This document shows, in pieces, positions 1 to 5,682 of a DNA stretch of 11,582 nucleotides. This DNA is from an uncultured Bacteroidales bacterium (lineage in GTDB: Bacteria; Bacteroidota; Bacteroidia; Bacteroidales; UBA932): assembly GCA_946406275.1 (NCBI GenBank), contig CAMJJZ010000034.1:1-11582 (forward strand), read 5' to 3'. Position 1 is the first letter of the stretch. Each line of letters starts with the position of its first letter. The notes below the pieces were generated by a model. It saw only the letters and a program-made list of their open reading frames with translations, ran no database searches and was not told the origin of the DNA. The position numbers and the translations under genes are program-made.

Positions 1-640
1 CTTTGACGGCATTCTGGCGGATCTGGGGGTATCAAGCCATCAGTTTGACACGGCGGAACGCGGATTCAGCTTCAGGTTCGAGGATGCTCCGCTGGACATG
101 AGGATGAACAAGGAGGCGAAGGTCACTGCTGCGGATGTGGTGAACACATATGCGGAAGAGGACCTGGAGCGTATCCTGAGGCTGTACGGAGAGGTGGACA
201 ATGCACGTCAGGTTGCAAGGCTCATCAAGGCTGCTGACGATATCAAAACCACCGGAGACCTGGACCGCGCAATTGCAAAGGCACTTCCCAAGAATGCAGA
301 GCACAAGGCCCTTGCACGCATCTACCAGGCCCTTAGGATAGAGGTCAACCAGGAAATGCGCTCCCTGGAGAAGTTCCTGGAAGGCGCTACTGCAAGCCTC
401 AAGGAAGGCGGCAGACTTGTGGTCATCACCTACCACAGCCTGGAAGACCGCATGGTCAAGAACTATATCAAGACCGGAAACATAGACGGAACGGAGAACA
501 AGGATGCATTCGGCCGCGTAAGCGCTCCGCTGGAGGCTGTGAACCGCAAGCCGATTGTCCCTCAGGAAAGTGAAATAGCCCTGAACACACGCGCCCGCAG
601 CGCAAAGCTCAGGATAGCGGAAAGGAGGGCGGGACGATGA
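1..640 (+). CDS. rsmH: 16S rRNA (cytosine-1402-N4)-methyltransferase RsmH, 5' end missing
   Basis: RsmH (MraW) uses S-adenosylmethionine to N4-methylate C1402 in the decoding centre of 16S rRNA. The reading frame is open from base 2, so the gene enters from outside the window; about the first third of the usual ~300-residue protein, including the first SAM-binding motif, is missing. The visible 212 residues begin FDGILADLGVSS, the family's acidic-loop motif, followed by GFSF and PLDMRM. Later come the ITYHSLEDR motif (about residue 140 of the visible part) and the typical basic C-terminus NTRARSAKLRIAER. A methionine at 98 is internal (the M of DMRM, within a conserved motif) and not the start. 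The stop TGA overlaps the ftsL-like start as ATGA at 637-640. First-gene position in a dcw cluster agrees with the call. Confidence 0.96.
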   Translation, partial: FDGILADLGVSSHQFDTAERGFSFRFEDAPLDMRMNKEAKVTAADVVNTYAEEDLERILRLYGEVDNARQVARLIKAADDIKTTGDLDRAIAKALPKNAEHKALARIYQALRIEVNQEMRSLEKFLEGATASLKEGGRLVVITYHSLEDRMVKNYIKTGNIDGTENKDAFGRVSAPLEAVNRKPIVPQESEIALNTRARSAKLRIAERRAGR

Positions 641-981
641 GCGTAGCCGGAAACATCTGGACGGCAGTCCGCAACACTTTCAAAGCCCTCCGTAACGGAG
701 AGTTCCTCCTCAGGATAAGGGCCGACAAATATTACATGCACATCATGTATCTGTTCCTCCTGATGTGGCTCACCATCATGCTCAGCCTCAGGGTAGACAA
801 GACCCTGGCCCAGGTTGGAGAGAACAAGGCCGCCATTGAGGAACTCAGGATACGCCACAGTGAGAAAGAGGCGGAGCTGGTGAAGCTGGAAAGCGCATCG
901 GCAACTGAGACGAGACTTAAGAAAATGGGATCCAAACTGGCTATGCCCACCGGACCCGCTACCATAATGAAGAAGAAATGA
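637..981 (+). CDS. ftsL: FtsL-like cell division protein (Bacteroidota type)
   Basis: This 114-residue protein has the architecture of the FtsL-like proteins found between rsmH and ftsI in Bacteroidota. A cytoplasmic N-terminal part (about 1-33) is followed by one membrane helix (about 34-52, HIMYLFLLMWLTIMLSL). After it comes a charged stretch with a heptad-like pattern (about 55-97), which fits the periplasmic coiled coil that in FtsL pairs with FtsB and activates FtsW/FtsI. Sequence conservation in this family is weak, so the call rests on topology and position more than on motifs. The start is set by the ATGA overlap with rsmH. A purine-rich AAAGGAGGG at 621-629 lies upstream, the only Shine-Dalgarno-like sequence that stands out in the window. 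The end overlaps ftsI by ATGA at 978-981. Confidence 0.85.
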   Translation: MSVAGNIWTAVRNTFKALRNGEFLLRIRADKYYMHIMYLFLLMWLTIMLSLRVDKTLAQVGENKAAIEELRIRHSEKEAELVKLESASATETRLKKMGSKLAMPTGPATIMKKK

Positions 982-2891
982 GCAGGCGCAAGAGCGAAAT
1001 ACAGGACACCATAGAAAACCGCGATAGAATACACGTGGTTATGTTCTTCCTGTCCATTCTGTTCCTTGCCCTGGGAGCTTTCATCATGGTGAAGATAGTG
1101 CAGATACAGACTGGATACCACGTGGACGGCCGTGTGGTGAACCTGTTCCGTACCACCGTCCAAAAGCACGTGGACAAGCCCGTGAGAGGCCGCATCCTGG
1201 CAACCGACGGCCGTCCACTGGCAATATCGGCCCCATTGTACGACATCCACATGGACTGCACCGTACGCAAGCAGGAATACAAGGACAAGAACAACACTGA
1301 GGCGGAAGCCGCCTGGAGGGCAAAAGCCGGCGAGCTGGCAAAGAAGCTCTCCGCAGAGTTCCGCGACCGTAGCGCCGAAGACTACCTGAACGCAATCATC
1401 GGCGGACGCGAAAAAGGCTCCCGCTACCTTAAAATAAAGAATAACATAGACCTCACCACCCTGAACCGCATCAAGACCTTCCCGCTTTTCAACGAAGGTG
1501 CAAACAAGGGCGGCATGATAGTGGAGCGCCACGAGGAACGCATCTATCCGTACGATTCCCTGGCCCGCCGCACCATAGGCTATGTTAAGGAAAGCAACCG
1601 CATTGGCCTGGAATCCAGCTTCGACCACGTCCTCCACGGCCGCGAGGGCTACGAGTGGCGCCGCGTAACGGACCGCAAGACCTGGATCCGCGACATAGAC
1701 TCCGCCAGCGTAAAGGTCCTTGACGGGGACGATATCCGCACCACCCTCAACGTGGACTTCCAGGACATTGCCGATAAAGCCCTCCGTGCCCAGATCCAGG
1801 CCGATGACGAGGTCCGCGCAGGCATCTGCATAATCATGGAGGCAAAGACCGGCGCCATCCGCGCAATGGTGAACCTCTCCCGCGGCGACACCCCCCAGAC
1901 GGTGCTCTGGGAAAGGGACAACCTCACCCTCCGCGAGGTTGGAGAGCAGGGCTCCGTTATGAAGACCGTCACACTTGTATCCCTTGTGGAAGACGGTTAC
2001 GTGAAGACCCTTGACCAGACCCTGCCCACCAACAACGGCTTCGTTCCCGGCGGTTACAACCAGGACGTTCACATCCTGGACTACCAGAGGGAAACCGGCC
2101 GCAGGGACATAACCGTGATGCACGGCTTTGAAATATCGTCCAACTACGTGTTCACCTGGCTGGCGGAGAACTACTACGGCAAGAAGCCGGAGGAGATGTT
2201 CGACCACATCTACTCCTACCGCTTCGGAGAGCCCTTCGACTTTGACATAAGCGGAATGGGCACGCCGGTAGTGAATCGTCCCGGAACTGCAGGATGGTCA
2301 AAGACCACCCTGGGAACTACGGCCTACGGCTACAGCATGGCCGTGACTCCCCTGCACGTGGCCACCTTCTACAACGCCCTGGCAAACAAGGGCAGGATGA
2401 TGAAGCCTTACCTGGTGGAGAGCATCGAGAAGGACGGAAAAGTTCTCAAGCGTTACGATCCTTCCGTGCTGAACAGCAGTATCTGCTCCCCCGCCACCGC
2501 CGACACCGTTACCCGCGCGCTACGCGCCGTGGTTAACGAAGGTACCGCCACCCGCCTCCGCAGCGCCAAGATGGCCGTCGCAGGAAAGACCGGCACCGCC
2601 CGCGTGGTCCTTTCTCCGGAAGAGAGAGGCGGCAGCAAAGACCCGTACAGCGACGCCTACGGCAGAAAGAAGTTCCAGGGAACCTTCGTTGGATTCTTCC
2701 CGGCCGATGACCCCAAATATACCATACTGGTCACCGTTTATTCCTATCCTTCCCACCGTAACTTCTACGGCGGAACCAAACCGGCACTGGCCGTGAGGGA
2801 TATCGTAGACCAGCTTTACGCACTTGACCCGGACTGGCGCCCGGAACTGCATCCCACCGCCTCCGTCCCTAACATGACAGCCCAGAAATGA
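978..2891 (+). CDS. ftsI: Septal peptidoglycan transpeptidase FtsI (class B PBP, PBP3)
   Basis: FtsI cross-links septal peptidoglycan with its SEDS partner FtsW. The 637-residue product has a short cytoplasmic tail, one membrane helix (about 19-41), the PBP dimerisation domain starting at RGRILATDGRPLA (70-82), and a transpeptidase domain with all three catalytic motifs: SVMK with nucleophile S326 and K329, SSN (387-389) and KTG (537-539). The residues before the nucleophile read EQGS instead of the common EPGS. The protein ends soon after the transpeptidase domain with VPNMTAQK. From family knowledge, Bacteroides FtsI homologues are about 700 residues and carry a C-terminal PASTA domain that typically begins with a VPN-like motif, so this copy looks shortened. 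It overlaps the ftsL-like gene and murE by 4 nt each (ATGA), indicating translational coupling. Confidence 0.96.
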   Translation: MSRRKSEIQDTIENRDRIHVVMFFLSILFLALGAFIMVKIVQIQTGYHVDGRVVNLFRTTVQKHVDKPVRGRILATDGRPLAISAPLYDIHMDCTVRKQEYKDKNNTEAEAAWRAKAGELAKKLSAEFRDRSAEDYLNAIIGGREKGSRYLKIKNNIDLTTLNRIKTFPLFNEGANKGGMIVERHEERIYPYDSLARRTIGYVKESNRIGLESSFDHVLHGREGYEWRRVTDRKTWIRDIDSASVKVLDGDDIRTTLNVDFQDIADKALRAQIQADDEVRAGICIIMEAKTGAIRAMVNLSRGDTPQTVLWERDNLTLREVGEQGSVMKTVTLVSLVEDGYVKTLDQTLPTNNGFVPGGYNQDVHILDYQRETGRRDITVMHGFEISSNYVFTWLAENYYGKKPEEMFDHIYSYRFGEPFDFDISGMGTPVVNRPGTAGWSKTTLGTTAYGYSMAVTPLHVATFYNALANKGRMMKPYLVESIEKDGKVLKRYDPSVLNSSICSPATADTVTRALRAVVNEGTATRLRSAKMAVAGKTGTARVVLSPEERGGSKDPYSDAYGRKKFQGTFVGFFPADDPKYTILVTVYSYPSHRNFYGGTKPALAVRDIVDQLYALDPDWRPELHPTASVPNMTAQK

Positions 2892-4312
2892 ACTACAGAG
2901 ATTTCACACTCATTACCGCCGATTCCAGGAAAGTGATTCCCGGAGCGCTGTTCGTTGCCATCAAGGGTTACGCCAGTGACGGCCACGATTATATTCAGGC
3001 TGCCATTGAGAAGGGAGCGAAGGGGGTGATTTGTGAGCACATGCCGGATGAGATTCCCGGGACAAGCCCGAGAATGACGGGCGACGTAGAGTTCGAAGTT
3101 GTGGAGAATAGCAGGGCGGCACTGGCAATTGCGGCGGATGAGTTTTACGGACATCCTTCAAGGAAACTGAAGCTTGTGGGAATTACCGGAACTAACGGAA
3201 AAACCACCACGGTGACGCTTCTGTACAGGCTTTTCATGGGAATGGGCTACAACTGCGGACTGCTTTCCACAATAGCCAATTATGTGGGAACCGAGCGCTT
3301 GGAAACTGACAACACCACCGCAGATCCCGTCACTATCAATTCCCTCATGGCCCGTATGGTGGAAAAGGGATGCGAATACTGCTTCATGGAGGTGAGCTCC
3401 ATAGGAGTGGAACAGGACCGCGTGAAAGGCCTTCACTTTGCCCTGGGCATCTTCTCCAACCTCACCCACGACCATCTGGACTACCACAAGACCTTCGCAG
3501 AGTATCTCCGTTGCAAGAAACTCTTCTTCGACACCCTGCCCAAGACCGCGGTAGCCCTCATAAATACTGACGATAAAAACGGCCCCGTAATGGTGCAGAA
3601 CACCGCCGCTAAGGTTGAAACCTACTCCGTGAAGGGCCTTGCGGACCACACCGCCCGCGTGCTGGAGCAGAGCTTCGACGGCATGCTCCTGAAGATTGAC
3701 GGAACAGACGTATGGTGCCGCCTCATTGGCGAGCACAACGCCTACAACCTCTTGGCAATCTACAGCGCAGCCGTGTGCCTCGGCCTTGGCAAGGAAGAGA
3801 CCCTCACCGCCCTTTCCGCCCTGGAGCAGGCTCCTGGAAGGCTGGAGAACATGCGCGGTCCCAAGGGCATATCCGTAGTAGTGGATTACGCGCACACGCC
3901 CGACGCCATGGAGAACGTCCTCAAGACTCTCCGCGCCATTGCCCCGGAAAGGCAGCTTACCTGCCTGTTCGGCTGCGGTGGAGACCGAGACCGCACCAAG
4001 CGCCCGGAGATGGCCCAGGTTGCGGAGAAGCTGGCCGACCGCATAATCGTCACATCCGACAATCCCCGCACGGAGGACCCTCAGGCAATTATTGACGAGA
4101 TTCTTCGCGGCCTGTCCCCCGCCGCCATGGCAAAGACCCTGGTGATTGCCGACAGGCGCGAAGCCATCCGCACCGCAATCATCACCGCAAAGGAGAACGG
4201 GACGGTGCTGCTGGCAGGAAAGGGGCATGAGACGTACCAGATAATCGGGAAGGAGAAGAGACATTTTGACGAGAAGGAGATAGTTAAAGAGGTTTTTTGC
4301 ATTATGAATTAG
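2888..4312 (+). CDS. murE: UDP-MurNAc-L-Ala-D-Glu:meso-diaminopimelate ligase MurE, with in-frame repeat insertion
   Basis: MurE adds the third stem-peptide residue to UDP-MurNAc-dipeptide, using ATP, in the cytoplasm. The 474-residue protein shows the N-terminal ADSR...GALFVAIKG...DGHDY motif of domain 1, the ATP-binding P-loop GTNGKTT (101-107), the likely carbamylated lysine K210 in the EYLRCK context, and DNPR at 391-394. DNPR is the signature of meso-diaminopimelate-adding enzymes. Two oddities stand out. The N-terminus is short (DSR at residues 12-14, about 15 residues earlier than in related enzymes), and an in-frame TAA at 2870 with no start codon between rules out a longer start. Residues 55-64 (EIPGTSPRMT) are encoded exactly by a 30-nt palindromic repeat that recurs after the gene. 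The stop TAG shares its G with that second copy. Confidence 0.96.
   Translation: MNYRDFTLITADSRKVIPGALFVAIKGYASDGHDYIQAAIEKGAKGVICEHMPDEIPGTSPRMTGDVEFEVVENSRAALAIAADEFYGHPSRKLKLVGITGTNGKTTTVTLLYRLFMGMGYNCGLLSTIANYVGTERLETDNTTADPVTINSLMARMVEKGCEYCFMEVSSIGVEQDRVKGLHFALGIFSNLTHDHLDYHKTFAEYLRCKKLFFDTLPKTAVALINTDDKNGPVMVQNTAAKVETYSVKGLADHTARVLEQSFDGMLLKIDGTDVWCRLIGEHNAYNLLAIYSAAVCLGLGKEETLTALSALEQAPGRLENMRGPKGISVVVDYAHTPDAMENVLKTLRAIAPERQLTCLFGCGGDRDRTKRPEMAQVAEKLADRIIVTSDNPRTEDPQAIIDEILRGLSPAAMAKTLVIADRREAIRTAIITAKENGTVLLAGKGHETYQIIGKEKRHFDEKEIVKEVFCIMN
3050..3079 (+). repeat. 30-nt palindromic repeat, copy 1, in frame inside murE
   Basis: This copy matches copy 2 (4312-4341) at all 30 bases. 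It consists of GAG, a left arm ATTCCCGGG (3053-3061), a loop ACAAG (3062-3066), a right arm CCCGAGAAT (3067-3075) and GACG. The 9-bp arms pair except for a central C-A opposition, which is G-T on the other strand. It starts on a murE codon boundary and is ten codons long, so the frame is kept. It lies between two predicted beta strands of the UDP-binding domain (GVICEHMP and EFEVVENS), at a point where related MurE proteins have a shorter linker. The flanking bases on both sides differ from those of copy 2. A mobile or spreading palindrome inserted into a tolerant loop is the best reading. Confidence 0.9.
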
Positions 4313-4341
4313 AGATTCCCGGGACAAGCCCGAGAATGACG
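4312..4341 (+). repeat. 30-nt palindromic repeat, copy 2, murE/mraY junction
   Basis: This copy is identical to copy 1 within murE and has the same orientation. The left arm is 4315-4323, the loop 4324-4328 and the right arm 4329-4337. Its first G is the last base of the murE stop codon TAG. It is followed by a 10-nt A/T-rich spacer and the mraY ATG at 4352, so the junction consists of little else. There is no T-tract after the hairpin, so it is not an intrinsic terminator. In mRNA the hairpin would sit just upstream of the mraY initiation region. Confidence 0.9.
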
Positions 4342-4351
4342 TTATAAAGAT

Positions 4352-5644
4352 ATGATTTACCATCTGTTCCAATATTTAGAGAAGGCGGGGGTGGATTTCC
4401 CCGGAATAGGTCTGATGCATTACCTGAGCTTCAGGGCAATGCTGGCGGCGGTTACAGCTGTGCTTATGAGCATGCTGGTGGGCAAGAAGATTATCCGCTG
4501 GCTGCAGAGCAAGCAGATTGGAGAGACCGTGCGCGACCTTGGCCTTGAAGGTCAGATCCAGAAGAAGGGCACTCCCACCATGGGCGGAATCATCATCATC
4601 CTGTCCATCATGACCGGCGTGCTCCTGTTCTGCGACCTCACCAACATCTATGTGAAGCTCCTTGTAGCGGCCACCATCTGGTGCGGCGCCCTGGGCTTTA
4701 CGGACGACTACATCAAGGTGTTCAAGAAGCGCAAGGAAGGCATGTCCGAAAAGGGTAAGCTTCTGGGACAGATAGTATTGGGATTTATAGTCGGCCTCAC
4801 CGTTTGGATGAGTCCGGACATCGTTGTCCGTGAGAAAGTGGAAGTCAAGGAGAGCGTGGAGCGCACCCTTGAGAGCGAAACCACCGTTACCACGGGACGA
4901 TATGTAAGTGAGGATGTGGTTAAAAGCACCAAGACGACCATCCCCTTCGTTAAGAACCATGAGTTTGACTACCGCTGGCTCTCCCCCGTTAAGGGAGTCT
5001 GGGGTTGGTACGCGAAGTGGGCCATCTACGTGCTCATGATCATCGTCGTCATAACCGCCTGCTCTAACGGCACCAACCTTACTGACGGGTTGGACGGCCT
5101 GGCGGCGGGAACATCAGCAATAGTTGGAGTGGTGCTCGGCATCCTGGCATGGCTGGGGGGCAACCTCATCGACTCCAATTATTTGAACATTATGTACATT
5201 CCGGGATCCGGAGAGATAGCCATCTTCATGAGTGCCTTCGTAGGCGCCCTCATAGGCTTCCTCTGGTACAACTCGTTCCCCGCACAGGTGTTCATGGGGG
5301 ATACCGGAAGTCTCACTATAGGCGGAATCATAGGTGTAAGCGCCGTTCTCATGCGAAAGGAGCTCCTTATTCCGCTGCTTTGCGGCATTTTCTTCGTGGA
5401 GAGCCTCTCCGTCCTTATCCAGAGGGTCTATTTCAAGGCTACCCGCAAGAAGTACGGCCAGGGCCGCCGCGTCTGGAGCATGACACCGCTCCACCACCAC
5501 TACCAGGACAAACCCGCCCCTGCCGGTGCGGTCATCTTCCCCAAGCCCGTCCCGGCACAGCACGAGGCAAAGATTACGGTGAGGTTCTGGATTGTTGGAA
5601 TTATCCTGGCTGTAAGTACGTTAGCATTACTTAAACTTAGATAG
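4352..5644 (+). CDS. mraY: Phospho-N-acetylmuramoyl-pentapeptide transferase MraY
   Basis: MraY transfers phospho-MurNAc-pentapeptide from UDP to undecaprenyl phosphate at the inner membrane, making lipid I. The 430-residue polytopic protein has the family motifs in order: KKGTPTMGG (71-79), the catalytic TDDYIK (D118, D119), TNLTDGLDGLA (241-251), FMGDTGS (314-320) and PLHHHYQ (379-385). A long periplasmic loop (about 154-220) explains most of the extra length over the 360-residue E. coli enzyme and is usual in Bacteroidota. After HHHYQ there is a proline/alanine-rich stretch (about 386-403) before the conserved KITVRFW segment, longer than the short link in the Bacteroides enzymes I know. 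The last membrane helix ends at LLKLR. The start ATG at 4352 fits the family's N-terminus (YHLFQYLE...DFPG). Palindromic repeats flank the gene on both sides. Confidence 0.97.
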   Translation: MIYHLFQYLEKAGVDFPGIGLMHYLSFRAMLAAVTAVLMSMLVGKKIIRWLQSKQIGETVRDLGLEGQIQKKGTPTMGGIIIILSIMTGVLLFCDLTNIYVKLLVAATIWCGALGFTDDYIKVFKKRKEGMSEKGKLLGQIVLGFIVGLTVWMSPDIVVREKVEVKESVERTLESETTVTTGRYVSEDVVKSTKTTIPFVKNHEFDYRWLSPVKGVWGWYAKWAIYVLMIIVVITACSNGTNLTDGLDGLAAGTSAIVGVVLGILAWLGGNLIDSNYLNIMYIPGSGEIAIFMSAFVGALIGFLWYNSFPAQVFMGDTGSLTIGGIIGVSAVLMRKELLIPLLCGIFFVESLSVLIQRVYFKATRKKYGQGRRVWSMTPLHHHYQDKPAPAGAVIFPKPVPAQHEAKITVRFWIVGIILAVSTLALLKLR

Positions 5645-5673
5645 AGACCTCCGGAACAAGTCCGAAGGTGACG
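5644..5673 (+). repeat. 30-nt palindromic repeat, copy 3 (diverged), mraY/murD junction
   Basis: This copy aligns without gaps to copies 1 and 2, with 22 of 30 bases identical. The arms are ACCTCCGGA (5647-5655) and TCCGAAGGT (5661-5669) around the unchanged loop ACAAG (5656-5660), followed by the unchanged GACG. All eight differences lie in the arms and form four compensating pairs, while the central C-A mismatch stays. As in copy 2, the first G is the last base of the upstream stop codon (mraY TAG). A 9-nt spacer separates the repeat from the murD ATG at 5683. No T-tract follows, so it is not a terminator. Confidence 0.82.
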
Positions 5674-5682
5674 AGAGAAATT

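Noticed and set aside
1172..1182. GGACAAGCCCG in ftsI, matching the core of the palindromic repeat.
   Set aside because: The left arm is absent and the bases encode the conserved DKPVRGR segment before the FtsI dimerisation domain, so the match is coincidental.
732..2207. A long open frame on the minus strand (491 codons) across the ftsL-like and ftsI genes, and a similar one at 3158-4372 (404 codons) across murE.
   Set aside because: They lie opposite well-recognised genes with strong third-position bias, which produces long antisense frames. Their translations show no recognisable domain or membrane pattern.
2961..3161. A minus-strand open frame containing the peptide FSGLSRES.
   Set aside because: This peptide is simply the reverse translation of the palindromic repeat. 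The same string appears antisense of copy 2, so it marks the repeat and not a gene.
2888..3370. Codon choice in the first part of murE looks less C-ending than in the middle of the gene, suggesting recombination.
   Set aside because: Similar softening is seen at the ends of other genes here (start of murD, end of murG), no count could be made, and the protein is family-typical on both sides.
4315..4337. Hairpin after murE as a Rho-independent terminator; the same for the hairpin after mraY (5647-5669).
   Set aside because: No T-tract follows either hairpin, each has a central mismatch, and essential co-oriented genes start 9-14 nt downstream.
4313..4351. Absence of murF between murE and mraY as a deletion.
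   Set aside because: Bacteroidota dcw clusters commonly lack murF at this place and encode it elsewhere, so this is the expected order.
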